Below are positions 26,217 to 36,107 of a DNA stretch of 64,000 nt, piece by piece. The DNA comes from Porifericola rhodea. GTDB taxonomy: Bacteria > Bacteroidota > Bacteroidia > Cytophagales > Cyclobacteriaceae. Below the pieces are notes generated by a model. The model was not told the origin of the DNA. It ran no database searches and saw nothing but the letters and a program-made list of their open reading frames with translations. Numbering within the stretch: the first letter of the stretch is position 1; the number at the start of each line of letters is the position of its first letter. The position numbers and the translations under genes were made by a program. The stretch spans positions 4,356,501 to 4,420,500 of the forward strand of contig NZ_CP119421.1 of NCBI RefSeq assembly GCF_030506305.1, given 5' to 3'.

Positions 26217-27710
26217 ATGGAGCTCAGTCATATTGATTTGTATGTCATAGGTGCTTTTTTCCTGCTTATGCTGCTGATTGGATTTTGGTCTTACTTCAAA
26301 AACAATAGCGCGGAAGACTATTTTGTAGCAGGAGGAAAGCTACCCTGGTGGCTATCTGGCATCTCTCATCATGTCTCCGGTTATAGTGGAGCTGTATTTG
26401 TAGCTTATGCCGCATTAGCCTACACACATGGGTTTTCGCTTTATGTCTGGTGGGCATTTACAATTGGGTTTACCATTGTTATTAGTGCTCGTATCTTCCC
26501 TGTTTACTGGGTAAGGCTTCGTAAAAAATTTAAAATCCAATCTCCTTTAGAGTATCTGGCTACGCGATATAATGTGTTGACTCAACAAATTATGGCATGG
26601 AGCGGTGTGTTACTCAAGCTTTTTGATGTAGGCGCCAAGTGGGCAGCCATCGCTATATTACTTAATGGATTTACTGGCTTGCCACTGAGCACGGGTATAC
26701 TTATTTCTGGAGGTATTTCTTTAATCTATATTACTTTTGGAGGACTGTGGGCAGTCATTATTACCGACTTTACACAATTTATTGTTCAGATCGTCGCGGG
26801 TCTAATCATGTTTGTGGTTGTGGTACAAAGGTTAGGCGGTATGGAATCTATTTTCGGCGTTTGGGAGCAGTTGCCTGAGGATAACAGCCAGTTTTTTAAT
26901 GAACCTTATACGATATTATTTGCTCTGGCTTTTCTGCTGATCAACTTTTTGAGTTACAATGGAGGAAGCTGGAATTTGGCAACTCGCTACATATCATCAC
27001 CCAATGAGCAACAGGCATCCAAAGCTGCTATCTTGTCAGGCGTTTTGTATCTGATCTGGCCATTATTTCTCTTTTTCCCAATGTGGGCTGCACCAGTAAT
27101 ATTACCAGGACTAGATGACCCATCTCAGTCGTATGCTGCGCTAACCTTGGAGCTATTACCCCCTGGTTTAATAGGTTTGGTAATTGCCTCACTTTTTGCT
27201 AATACCATGTCTATGACATCATCTGATGTAAACACTATCTCTGCTGTAATTACCAGAGACATATTACCAGTAGTATCAACAAAATTCATAGATGAACGAA
27301 GGTCTTTAACTACTGCGAGAATCACTACCTTTGTATTTACTTTTTTAACCATAGCGGTAGCTTTGCAGCAAGACAGATTTGGTGGTGTTTTAGGGCTTAT
27401 TATCTCTTGGTTTGGCGCATTGCTAGGACCTATAGCTGTACCTATGTTGTTTGGGTTATTGCCGGCGTTCCAAGGTTGCGGCCCTAAAACAGCTATCAGT
27501 TCTATCTTTGCAGGACTATTCACCTTTGTCATTACTAAAAATGTAGAAATAGGAAGCATGGCGGTTGAGATAGGTTTGCCAATGGCTGTTTCGGTTCTTG
27601 TATATATCACATCGGGTTTTGTAAATCGCGGTCAAGCACCAACTCATGTAAATCAGCTACTAGACTCAATTCAGGATAATAAACATGAAAAACACAATAC
27701 AAAAATCTAA
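26217..27710 (+). CDS. sodium:solute symporter (SSS family)
   Basis: A 497-residue transporter with about 13 helices. The opening (IDLYVIGAFFLLMLLIGFWSYFKNNSAEDYFVAGGKLPWW) is the classic SSS start, with a SGYSGAVFVAYAALAY first-core helix and NTMSMTSSDVNTISAVITRDI, the Na+-site region around residues 327-347. It starts 2 bp after the DHDPS-family gene and overlaps the NagB-like gene by 26 bp. SSS carriers take up sugars, sialic acids and other organic acids, so this is the most likely uptake route for the cluster's substrate. Confidence 0.92.
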   Translation: MELSHIDLYVIGAFFLLMLLIGFWSYFKNNSAEDYFVAGGKLPWWLSGISHHVSGYSGAVFVAYAALAYTHGFSLYVWWAFTIGFTIVISARIFPVYWVRLRKKFKIQSPLEYLATRYNVLTQQIMAWSGVLLKLFDVGAKWAAIAILLNGFTGLPLSTGILISGGISLIYITFGGLWAVIITDFTQFIVQIVAGLIMFVVVVQRLGGMESIFGVWEQLPEDNSQFFNEPYTILFALAFLLINFLSYNGGSWNLATRYISSPNEQQASKAAILSGVLYLIWPLFLFFPMWAAPVILPGLDDPSQSYAALTLELLPPGLIGLVIASLFANTMSMTSSDVNTISAVITRDILPVVSTKFIDERRSLTTARITTFVFTFLTIAVALQQDRFGGVLGLIISWFGALLGPIAVPMLFGLLPAFQGCGPKTAISSIFAGLFTFVITKNVEIGSMAVEIGLPMAVSVLVYITSGFVNRGQAPTHVNQLLDSIQDNKHEKHNTKI

Positions 27711-28455
27711 ATTTCAGCATCTAAACCTGGAGGTTTATTCTACCAGGCAGGCAATGGGCGAAGCCGCCGGTAAAGCAGTAGAGCAGAAGATTATTGAGCT
27801 CTTGCAGACTCAGAATGAAGTGCGGATGATATTTGCTGCCGCCCCTTCTCAAAACGATATATTAAGCTATCTGCGAACATCTGAAAAGGTGAACTGGCAA
27901 AAAATTGTAGCGTTTCATATGGATGAATACATCGGTTTGTCTGAATCTGCGCCACAACTATTTTCCAATTATCTGAGAGAACATTTATTTGACCATGTTA
28001 ATCTTAAAGAAGTACACCTGATTGATGGAAATCTGGATGCTAATCAGGAGTGTATCCGTTATGCTAAGCTGATAGCAGAAAAAGAAATAGATATAGTTTG
28101 TTTAGGCATTGGAGAGAATGGGCACATTGCCTTTAATGATCCTCCGGTTGCTGACTTTAATGACTTCCAGACGATAAAAGTAGTAGAACTGGACGATAAA
28201 TGCCGACAACAACAGGTGAATGATGGCTGCTTTCAAACTATAGACAAGGTGCCGACACATGCGCTTACCTTAACCATACCTACATTAATGTCAGGCAAAT
28301 ATTTATACTGTGTAGTTCCAGGAAGTACTAAATCAGAAGCAGTAAAAAATACCCTTCATAAAGAAGTTAGCACAAAATGTCCGTCAAGTATTTTAAAAAC
28401 GCATCCAAACTGTACGCTATATGTAGATGAGGAGGCTTACGCGCTATCAAATTAG
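27685..28455 (+). CDS. NagB-like glucosamine-6-phosphate deaminase/isomerase
   Basis: A 256-residue cytosolic protein of the glucosamine-6-phosphate isomerase/6-phosphogluconolactonase family. Catalytic Asp80 is in AFHMDEYIG, and GIGENGHIAFNDPP (141-154) carries the His147 and Asp152 region. The phosphate-loop equivalent is AAAPSQNDIL instead of the Gly-Ser-Thr-rich loop of E. coli NagB, so it belongs to a divergent subgroup and its substrate may differ. The ATG lies inside the end of the symporter gene (26-bp overlap). With the NagA-like gene next to it, the pair suggests removal of an acetyl and an amino group from an N-acetylhexosamine phosphate. Confidence 0.85.
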   Translation: MKNTIQKSKFQHLNLEVYSTRQAMGEAAGKAVEQKIIELLQTQNEVRMIFAAAPSQNDILSYLRTSEKVNWQKIVAFHMDEYIGLSESAPQLFSNYLREHLFDHVNLKEVHLIDGNLDANQECIRYAKLIAEKEIDIVCLGIGENGHIAFNDPPVADFNDFQTIKVVELDDKCRQQQVNDGCFQTIDKVPTHALTLTIPTLMSGKYLYCVVPGSTKSEAVKNTLHKEVSTKCPSSILKTHPNCTLYVDEEAYALSN

Positions 28456-28478
28456 GCAAAAGAAGCAGATAGAAAGAA

Positions 28479-29648
28479 ATGAAAGAAGTAAGAGGTTATC
28501 ATTGTATTACACTGCAATATCAAACCCTAAAAATTAGCAATAAGCAGATTAGCCAAATTTCGCTAAGTAAAAATATAAAAGGAGAAAAAGTCTATATAGG
28601 CCCCGGACTTATAGACCTCCAAATTAACGGAATTAATGGTGTTGACTTTAATGATCGGGGGTTGAGTATGGACGCCGTAGTGGAGGCTACGCTATACTTA
28701 CTGAGCAAAGGAGTTACAACATATTTTCCTACAATCATTACTAATTCGGACAAAAATGTTTTTGCAATTCTTAAATGTATTACTGAAGCATGTCAGGCTA
28801 ATAAGTTGGTAGACAGTTGTATAGGTGGTATACACCTGGAAGGACCATTTATTTCAAAAGTTGATGGAGCAAGAGGGGCACACGCTTTGGAGTATATTAA
28901 AGCTCCTGACTGGCAGTGGGTAGAAAAATGTCAAAGTGTGGCTAAAGGCAGAGTAAAAATGATTACCCTTTCACCCGAATGGGCTAATACTACTGAGTTT
29001 ATTCAAAACTGTGTGGCTAATAATATAAGAGTTGCCATTGGTCATACCTATGCTAATGCAGAGCAGCTTAACTCAGCCGTTAGCGCTGGAGCTAGTTTGA
29101 GTACTCATTTAGGAAATGCCGTGCCTTTAATGCTGCCTCGTCATCCTAATCTGCTATGGGAGCAGTTGGCAAATGATAATTTATATGCCAGTATAATAGC
29201 TGATGGCTTTCATCTTCCCGACTCAGTACTCAAGGTAATTATGAAAGTAAAAGGCGGAAAATGCTTATTAGTAAGCGATGCTACATATTTTTCCGGTAAA
29301 GCTCCGGGGGTATACAAAACTCATATCGGCGATGAGGTGCTTCTGGAAGAAGGGGGCAGATTGGCTATTAACAAAACTCCTGAGCTATTAGCTGGAGCCA
29401 CAAAAAATATATTTGAAAACATACAGTACTTAATTAGTGCAAAGCTTACCAGTCTGTCACAGGCCTGGAGTATGGCTTCTATTTACCCTGCCACCTTTTT
29501 AGGTTTGCCCAATAGACCTATGGCTCAGGGAAGTGAAGCAGATCTGCTAACATTTACTATGGACAAACAGGGGCGTATACATATACAAGAAGTGATAAAG
29601 CAAGGTACAACTGTCTACAAAAATACAACTGCTCCAACTTATGAGTAA
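28479..29648 (+). CDS. nagA: NagA-like N-acetylglucosamine-6-phosphate deacetylase
   Basis: A 389-residue amidohydrolase. GLIDLQINGINGVDFND (about 46-62) has the QxN form, as E. coli NagA does, rather than the HxH of other amidohydrolases. The metal and catalytic residues follow in order: HLEGPF near 125, GHTYAN near 188, STHLGNA near 208 and the catalytic Asp in LVSDAT near 265. It should hydrolyse the N-acetyl group of an amino-sugar 6-phosphate to give the NagB substrate. It starts 24 bp after the NagB-like gene and overlaps the next gene by 8 bp. No NagK or PTS is in the window to make the phosphorylated sugar. Confidence 0.87.
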   Translation: MKEVRGYHCITLQYQTLKISNKQISQISLSKNIKGEKVYIGPGLIDLQINGINGVDFNDRGLSMDAVVEATLYLLSKGVTTYFPTIITNSDKNVFAILKCITEACQANKLVDSCIGGIHLEGPFISKVDGARGAHALEYIKAPDWQWVEKCQSVAKGRVKMITLSPEWANTTEFIQNCVANNIRVAIGHTYANAEQLNSAVSAGASLSTHLGNAVPLMLPRHPNLLWEQLANDNLYASIIADGFHLPDSVLKVIMKVKGGKCLLVSDATYFSGKAPGVYKTHIGDEVLLEEGGRLAINKTPELLAGATKNIFENIQYLISAKLTSLSQAWSMASIYPATFLGLPNRPMAQGSEADLLTFTMDKQGRIHIQEVIKQGTTVYKNTTAPTYE

Positions 29649-30699
29649 TACAATCAAGGTAGCTCTAGCAGCTTATGGCTTGTCAGGAAGTGTCTTTCAT
29701 GCTCCCTTAATACATGCACATACTGGTCTCCATTTATATGCTGTACTACAAAGAAGCGCTTCCAGCGCGAAAGAAAGGTATCCTTATACTAAAATCGTTA
29801 GTAGTTATGATCAGCTACTTTCCGATCCTGACATTGATCTTATCGTTGTTAACACTCCAGAGTACCTGCATTACGAAATGGCTAAGCAGGCTATGCTGGC
29901 TGGCAAGCATGTAGTAGTAGAAAAAGCTTTTACGCCTACAAGTTTGGAGGCTGAAGAGCTTATTAAAGTCAGTATAGATCAAAATAAGTTACTGAGTGTG
30001 TTTCAAAATTGTCGCTGGCATAGTGATTTTGTCACCATTAAGCATTTGCTCAGCCGGAAGCTATTGGGTGAAGTAGTTAGCTTTGAGGCACACTTTGATC
30101 GTTATCGGCCAGAGGTACAGGGTAGCAGCTGGAAAGAAGAAGAAAAACCCGGCACAGGAGTGTTATATAATCTGGGTTCTCATATGATTGATCAGGCACT
30201 TCAGCTGTTTGGCTGGCCAGAAAAAGTTCAGGCAGATATAGTTACTCAGAGATCAGATGGTAAAGTAGATGATTTTTTTGACCTTAAGCTTTATTATTCG
30301 GGACTTACCGTAAATTTAAAGTCTAGCTATCTCGTAAGGAGTGAGGGGCCTCGTTATATAATACATGGTACAAAGGGAAGCTTCATCAAAAATGGTATTG
30401 ACCAACAAGAGGCCTTATTAAAAGCAGGTAAATCACCTTTGGAAGACGGTTGGGGTGCAGAAAATGCGAAGTGGTGGGGAGAGATAAATACAGACTTTCA
30501 GGGAATACACATAGAAGGAAAAGTAGAGAGCTTGCGTGCTTCCTATCTGGAGTATTACCAAAATATCTATGAAGCTCTGAAGCTGGGTAAAAAATTAGCC
30601 GTAAAAGCTGATCAGGCGCTACAGGTGATCCAGATCATAGAAGCAGCCTACCAAAGTCAGCGTAAAGGTAGAATGATTACACTCAGTGGTTCTAAATAA
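29641..30699 (+). CDS. Gfo/Idh/MocA oxidoreductase, cytosolic
   Basis: A 352-residue enzyme without a signal peptide, unlike the two Gfo/Idh proteins at the cluster start. The Rossmann region is VALAAYGLSGSVFHAPLI near 6-23. EKAFTPTSLEAEEL near 97-110 is the EKP-type block, with EKA instead of EKP. The catalytic-domain segment GTGVLYNLGSHMIDQALQLFG (in two parts, about 176-196) is standard. It overlaps the NagA-like gene by 8 bp and is the last gene of the operon. It probably catalyses a cytosolic NAD(P)H-linked step on a pathway intermediate. Confidence 0.87.
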   Translation: MSNTIKVALAAYGLSGSVFHAPLIHAHTGLHLYAVLQRSASSAKERYPYTKIVSSYDQLLSDPDIDLIVVNTPEYLHYEMAKQAMLAGKHVVVEKAFTPTSLEAEELIKVSIDQNKLLSVFQNCRWHSDFVTIKHLLSRKLLGEVVSFEAHFDRYRPEVQGSSWKEEEKPGTGVLYNLGSHMIDQALQLFGWPEKVQADIVTQRSDGKVDDFFDLKLYYSGLTVNLKSSYLVRSEGPRYIIHGTKGSFIKNGIDQQEALLKAGKSPLEDGWGAENAKWWGEINTDFQGIHIEGKVESLRASYLEYYQNIYEALKLGKKLAVKADQALQVIQIIEAAYQSQRKGRMITLSGSK

Positions 30700-30776
30700 T
30701 AAAGGGCGATCTACTTCTAGTTTGTCGGAAAATTTGTAGTATTAAGCTACTACTAATACATGGGTGTCTACTCCTT

Positions 30777-31406
30777 ATGAACCTGAAGCTTACATATAGC
30801 AAAAATGATCTGTATGAGGTTGAACTACCAGAAAATGATCTGGACCTCTGGAATGCTTTCAGAGAAGGTAATCAGAATGCCCTTGCTCATATCTATCAGC
30901 AATATTTTTTTAAGCTCTATAATTATGGCAAAAAAATACATGAGGATGAGGAGGTAGTCAAAGATTGCATTCAGGATCTGTTTATTTATGTCTGGAAAAA
31001 TCGGAAAACTTTATCACCTACCACTTCTATTAAGTATTATCTCTTTAAAGCGTTACGCCGTAGTATAGTAGATCATCTCAAGAAAAAACAAGCATTTGAA
31101 GTCAAATCGGCTTCTTTTTTACACTTTGAATTTGAATGGTCTACTGAAGATAAGTTAGTTCAGTTTGAACTTGATGAGGAAAAAAAGAAAAAGCTCTTGA
31201 GCTGCCTCAATAAACTCCCCAAACGTCAGAAAGAAGCTTTGTTTCTCAGATATTACGAAAACCTTAGCCCGCAGGAGGTATCATCCATCATGTCTCTGAA
31301 TACTGATTCTACGTATGTGCTTCTTTCAAAAGCTATAAAATCTATGCGGCATTATATGCAGGAACTTATCTCTATAGGATTACCTATCCTATTACTGTTC
31401 AAATAG
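30777..31406 (+). CDS. ECF RNA polymerase sigma factor (FecI-like)
   Basis: A 209-residue sigma-70 factor. Region 2 (about 24-90) includes DCIQDLFIYVWKNR, and region 4 (about 130-195) includes LPKRQKEALFLRYYENLSPQEVSSIMSL. It stands alone upstream of a FecR gene and SusC/SusD genes, the usual order in Bacteroidota uptake loci, and would drive their transcription on a signal from FecR. The gap to the previous operon is 77 bp with no clear terminator. Confidence 0.93.
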   Translation: MNLKLTYSKNDLYEVELPENDLDLWNAFREGNQNALAHIYQQYFFKLYNYGKKIHEDEEVVKDCIQDLFIYVWKNRKTLSPTTSIKYYLFKALRRSIVDHLKKKQAFEVKSASFLHFEFEWSTEDKLVQFELDEEKKKKLLSCLNKLPKRQKEALFLRYYENLSPQEVSSIMSLNTDSTYVLLSKAIKSMRHYMQELISIGLPILLLFK

Positions 31407-31573
31407 ATAGCCTATTCAAATTGCTATTTTGTCAATAAAACACTTAAAGCGCAATATCTGTGAATGCTTTTTAGGTATTTTGTTGAATAAGACATAATTA
31501 TTAATTTTTTTCTCAATTCGCGCTAAGGTTTTCATCTATCACCCCTTTTACTAATAGATAAGCTTCACTAGCT

Positions 31574-32614
31574 ATGCCCTATACAAATTACGATGTACAT
31601 GATTTTGTGCTTGATGAAAATTTCAAGCGGTGGGTACTATCTCCTAATGCGGAAAGTAGTGCATTCTGGAATGCCTGGTTGAGAGAGAACCCATCTAAAC
31701 TGGATACAATCAAGGAAGCACGCCAGATCATACTTATGATGAGGTTCAAAAAAGATCAGCCCAGTCAGGATGATTTTCAGGAGGTTTGGCAGGCTATACA
31801 GTCTAATATGGATGCATCTATTCCGTCAGATCAAACCAAAATTATTAAGCTGCACCAGAGTGAAGTTATAGAAAAACCAAAAAGCAAATATTATAGAATA
31901 GCAGCAACAATAGCCTTTTTATGTATTTCCTCCCTTATTATTTTCTTATACCTGAACAACTATCGTCAGATCACCATTAGTACTACCAATGCAGAAATGA
32001 GAACAGTTGTACTGCCCGACGAATCGGTGGTAAGCCTTAATGCAAACTCAGAGCTTCGTTACAATAAAAACTGGAATACTGATCAACGTGAGATATGGCT
32101 TACTGGTGAGGCGTTCTTTTCGGTAACACATCAGGCTAATCATAGCCCATTTATAGTACATACTCAGCACATAGATATTAATGTTTTAGGAACCGAGTTC
32201 AATGTAGATGAACGGGCAGACCGAACGCAAGTAATGCTGACTTCTGGCAAAGTACACGTAAAGTATAAGAAAAAAGACCTCTCGGAAGACAGTATTGATA
32301 TGGTGCCTGGCGAGCTTTTGGCCTACTCGCATCAGAAAAAAGAAGTGAGTAAAAAAACTTCAAAAGCGGAGCTTGAAACTTCCTGGCGTTCAAATAAGCT
32401 GGTGTACGAGGATGCTCCAATCTCAGAAGTTATTTATGACATGGAAAGGCAGTTTGGCTTATCATTTCACTTTGAGAATGAAGCAATACTAGCCAATCGT
32501 TTTACGGGAATTATACCTGCAAATAGTGCTGATGCCTTTTTAATTACCATAGAAAACACCTTTGAGGTAAAGCTGAGAAGAAAAGGCAACACTATTACAG
32601 TTAGCTCTAAATAA
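31574..32614 (+). CDS. FecR-family anti-sigma factor
   Basis: A 346-residue inner-membrane anti-sigma protein. Residues 1-95 are the cytoplasmic sigma-binding part, one transmembrane helix lies at about 106-124 (ATIAFLCISSLIIFLYL), then the periplasmic FecR domain (about 130-225; LPDESVVSLNANSELRY, WLTGEAFFSV) and a C-terminal DUF4974-like domain (about 275-345; EDAPISEVIYDMERQFGLSFHF). It would transmit a signal from the STN domain of the following SusC protein to the sigma factor. It follows the sigma gene after 167 bp. Confidence 0.93.
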   Translation: MPYTNYDVHDFVLDENFKRWVLSPNAESSAFWNAWLRENPSKLDTIKEARQIILMMRFKKDQPSQDDFQEVWQAIQSNMDASIPSDQTKIIKLHQSEVIEKPKSKYYRIAATIAFLCISSLIIFLYLNNYRQITISTTNAEMRTVVLPDESVVSLNANSELRYNKNWNTDQREIWLTGEAFFSVTHQANHSPFIVHTQHIDINVLGTEFNVDERADRTQVMLTSGKVHVKYKKKDLSEDSIDMVPGELLAYSHQKKEVSKKTSKAELETSWRSNKLVYEDAPISEVIYDMERQFGLSFHFENEAILANRFTGIIPANSADAFLITIENTFEVKLRRKGNTITVSSK

Positions 32615-32669
32615 GCGAAGAATTCACGACACTATTACTATACTATGTTCAACCTAAATTACTTGATCA

Positions 32670-35600
32670 ATGTGGAAAAAAATACTTGAATTTTTTCCGT
32701 CGGCTTATCGCTGTAGTACATTGCTGATATTACTGCTCTCAGTCAATATGAGTTTTGCCCAGCAGCTGGCAAGCCTGTACAGCTCTTCGGTACATCTACA
32801 GGATAAAAAAGAACTCAAGAACGTACTCGCAGAACTTGAGTCGCGCTATAAAGTGCAATTTAACTATGTCAGTACTACGATAGAGGGTAAGTATGTAATG
32901 AATAACCTGGACAGCATGGCTGGCGAAGAGGTGGATAAGATTATAGAAAAAGTACTGAAGCCTCTCAACCTGACCTACAAAAAAGTAGGTAACGATCTGT
33001 TTATCATTTTCAGTAAAAAACAAAAAGCGCAAACCATTGAAGGTATACAACGCCAGTTGCCACTAACAGCTACGAACGAACGACTGGCGGCGCTACGTCC
33101 TATTATGCAGCTTAACATTGGCAACAGAACTTTGGTACAAACCATCAGCGGAAAAGTTACGGATATGGAATCTGGCGAAGCACTTCCTGGTGTCAACATC
33201 CTTGCTAAGGGGACGACACAGGGCACCGTAACAGATATTGACGGTAACTACAAAATTACCGTAGATGATGCAGTTACTGTACTGGTTTTTTCTTCTATCG
33301 GCTATGCAAGCGAGGAAGTACCCATTAATGGTAGAACAGAAATAAACCTATCTCTTTCACCAGACATTCAATCATTGTCAGAAGTAATTGTAGTAGGATA
33401 CGGAACTGTCAAAAAGAGCGACCTGACCGGCTCAGTTTCTTCTGTAAAGTCAGAAGAGCTTACCGCTTATCCGGCTCAGGGTACAGTTCAGGCACTACAA
33501 GGACGTGCTGCTGGTGTCAACATTCAGTCTAATAATGGTGCTCCGGGAGCTGACTTAAAGGTTCGTATTCGTGGAGGTACCTCAGTAAACGCAAGTAGTG
33601 ATCCTATCTATGTTGTAGATGGTTTTGTAGGTGCTGCTCTACCACCGCCAGAAGATATCGCATCTATTGAAGTGTTAAAAGATGCTTCGGCTACAGCTAT
33701 TTATGGTTCTCGCGGGGCGAATGGTGTTATCATGGTTACCACCAAAAAAGGTCAGTCAGGTAAAATCAACATAGATTTCAACTCATCCTATTCTTTGCAA
33801 AATGAAATAAACAGGCTTGATCTGCTAAATGCAGATCAGTTCTATGATTACATCAGTGAAGCTAAACCTGGCATAGCAAGAGGAGATGGGGCTACCGATT
33901 GGCAAGACGAAATATTCAGAACCGGTGGTATTCAGAATTACCAACTGTCAGTTTCTGGTGGTAATGAGTCCGTTAATTACTATGTTTCCGGCTCTTATTT
34001 TGACCAGAAAGGAGTTATTATTAACTCTAAATTTGATCGTTTTTCGCTTACCAGTAATGTAGATATTAAGGCATCTGAGAGGTTTAGGCTTGGGCTCAAT
34101 ATTTTTGCACAGCGCAATACAACTGATGGAGTAAGAACACAGGAAGGCTCAGGAGGTTTGACACCGGGAGTAGTTTCTTCGGCATTTAAGTTTGAGCCAG
34201 ACAGAGCTATATATAATGAAGACGGTTCTTTTACACTGTCTCGCCTAAACGACCCTATAGATAATCCATACGCAATAGTTTCTCAGCTACAGGATGAAAC
34301 TGTAAACGACAGGTTCCAAGCCAATGTATTTGCAGAGTATGACCTATTTAGAAACCTGAAGTTTAGAACTACATTGGGAGCAACCACAAATAATGGTCGT
34401 AGAGGTAGGTATTCTCCCGCTACTCTTCAGGAAGGTAGAAATGCCGGAGGAGGTATTGCTCAGGTAGATGGTAGTAAGTCCACACTTTTGCTCAACGAGA
34501 ACTACCTGACCTACTCTAAATCTTTAGCAGAAGCACATAATCTGACAGTAATGGCTGGTTATTCTTTCCAAACTTCTACATCAGAATACTGGGGAGGTGA
34601 AAGCCAGGCGTTTATCAATGATTCTTTCTCTTTCTGGGGCTTAGGCACTGGATCAGTATTTCAGGCTCCTCACTCTAATCTGGAAGACTGGGCCATATCT
34701 TCTTATTACGGCAGGGTAAACTACTCACTGCTAGATCGTTACCTGATTACATTAAATGCTCGTTATGATGGTGCTTCTAACTTTAGCAAAAATAATAAAT
34801 GGGCATTTTTTCCTTCCGGAGCTCTTGCCTGGAATATGAAAGAAGAACAGTTTATGCAGGATGTAGACTGGTTAAGCTTCTGGAAGTGGAGAGTTAGTTA
34901 TGGATTGACCGGAAATCAGGCTATTGACCCTTATACTACCTTAGCCAGATTTGGCAGTGTATTTTCTGTGATAGGCGGTAATATTGTTAATGCGGCTCGC
35001 CCTACAGAAGTGGCAAACGACAACCTTACCTGGGAGACTACCGCACAGTTTGATATTGGCGCTGACATTGGATTCTTAAACGATAGGGTGAATCTTACGG
35101 TAGACTATTACCGCATGCTTACTTCAGATTTGTTGTTTAGAGTGCCATTGCCTGCCTATTCTGGCTACGACACACAATTTAAAAACCTGGGAGAAGTAGA
35201 AAATAAAGGTTGGGAAGCTATGCTTACTTCGCATAATACTACTGGGGAGTTTAAATGGACGAGCAGCATTAATTTTTCTGCTAACAAGAATAAGGTACTG
35301 TCTCTTCCCGAAGGTAATGATATTTTCTACAGCTCAAGTCCCGGCCATTTGGTAGGCTTGGGAGACACTCAGGTACTGAGAGAAGGAGAGCCTGTAGGAT
35401 CTTTCTTTGGATGGGTATATGACGGAGTATATCAGGAAAACGATGAGTTTTTACCCGGTGGTGGTTTTGAGCAGGAAGCCGGTGGTGAAAAATTCAGAGA
35501 CATAAATGGAAGAGGAGAAGATGGTGAGCTTACCGGACAGCCTGATGGCATGATCAACAATGATGATCGGACACTGATTGGCAACCCTCAGCCAGATTTT

Positions 35601-36095
35601 ATCTGGGGGTTTAACAACGATATCAAGTTTAAGAATTTTGACCTGAATATTTTCTTCCAGGGTTCTCAGGGTAACGATATTTTAAGCTATACCCTTATGG
35701 AACTGGATTTACTCTCAGGTATTAACAATGCTACTACGAATGCGCTCAACCGCTGGACTCCGAGCAATACGAATACTGATGTTCCCAAAGCTTCTACCGG
35801 TCGTACCCGTAGGGTTTCTACTCGCTGGATATACGATGGAAGCTATGTTCGCTTAAAAAATCTAGCCCTGGGATATAGGATGCCTCAAAGCGTATTGGAT
35901 AGACTGAATATCCAGAAATTAAGGATATATGTAAGTGCACAGAATATTCTAACGCTTACTGATTACCCTGGCTTTGACCCTGAGGTAAACTATCGTACGT
36001 CTACTGCTCAGGATGGAAACAGAAACCTGGGCTTGGACTATGGAAGCTATCCTAATGCTAAGTCTTATACGGTAGGTCTAAATGTCAGATTCTAA
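32670..36095 (+). CDS. SusC/RagA-family TonB-dependent receptor with STN domain
   Basis: A 1141-residue outer-membrane receptor. The signal peptide ends MSFAQ near residue 31. An STN secretin/TonB short domain follows (about 44-112, KELKNVLAELESRYKVQFNY), which in this architecture contacts FecR. A carboxypeptidase-regulatory-like domain (about 158-232) holds SGEALPGVNILAKGT and TDIDGNYKI. The SusC plug begins VIVVGYGTVKKSDLTGS near 240, with ADLKVRIRGGTSVNASSDPIYVVDG, and the rest is the 22-strand barrel. It pairs with the SusD gene 12 bp downstream and would import a polymer or oligomer. The STN domain ties its loading state to its own transcription. Confidence 0.95.
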   Translation: MWKKILEFFPSAYRCSTLLILLLSVNMSFAQQLASLYSSSVHLQDKKELKNVLAELESRYKVQFNYVSTTIEGKYVMNNLDSMAGEEVDKIIEKVLKPLNLTYKKVGNDLFIIFSKKQKAQTIEGIQRQLPLTATNERLAALRPIMQLNIGNRTLVQTISGKVTDMESGEALPGVNILAKGTTQGTVTDIDGNYKITVDDAVTVLVFSSIGYASEEVPINGRTEINLSLSPDIQSLSEVIVVGYGTVKKSDLTGSVSSVKSEELTAYPAQGTVQALQGRAAGVNIQSNNGAPGADLKVRIRGGTSVNASSDPIYVVDGFVGAALPPPEDIASIEVLKDASATAIYGSRGANGVIMVTTKKGQSGKINIDFNSSYSLQNEINRLDLLNADQFYDYISEAKPGIARGDGATDWQDEIFRTGGIQNYQLSVSGGNESVNYYVSGSYFDQKGVIINSKFDRFSLTSNVDIKASERFRLGLNIFAQRNTTDGVRTQEGSGGLTPGVVSSAFKFEPDRAIYNEDGSFTLSRLNDPIDNPYAIVSQLQDETVNDRFQANVFAEYDLFRNLKFRTTLGATTNNGRRGRYSPATLQEGRNAGGGIAQVDGSKSTLLLNENYLTYSKSLAEAHNLTVMAGYSFQTSTSEYWGGESQAFINDSFSFWGLGTGSVFQAPHSNLEDWAISSYYGRVNYSLLDRYLITLNARYDGASNFSKNNKWAFFPSGALAWNMKEEQFMQDVDWLSFWKWRVSYGLTGNQAIDPYTTLARFGSVFSVIGGNIVNAARPTEVANDNLTWETTAQFDIGADIGFLNDRVNLTVDYYRMLTSDLLFRVPLPAYSGYDTQFKNLGEVENKGWEAMLTSHNTTGEFKWTSSINFSANKNKVLSLPEGNDIFYSSSPGHLVGLGDTQVLREGEPVGSFFGWVYDGVYQENDEFLPGGGFEQEAGGEKFRDINGRGEDGELTGQPDGMINNDDRTLIGNPQPDFIWGFNNDIKFKNFDLNIFFQGSQGNDILSYTLMELDLLSGINNATTNALNRWTPSNTNTDVPKASTGRTRRVSTRWIYDGSYVRLKNLALGYRMPQSVLDRLNIQKLRIYVSAQNILTLTDYPGFDPEVNYRTSTAQDGNRNLGLDYGSYPNAKSYTVGLNVRF

Positions 36096-36107
36096 AATGT
36101 ACCTGTA

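Noticed and set aside
25135-29648. Standard sialic-acid catabolism (NanA plus NagA/NagB)
   Set aside because: The DHDPS-family protein is longer than NanA, the GTTGE-type region matches poorly, and NanE, NanK and NanM are absent; kept only as one possible substrate class.
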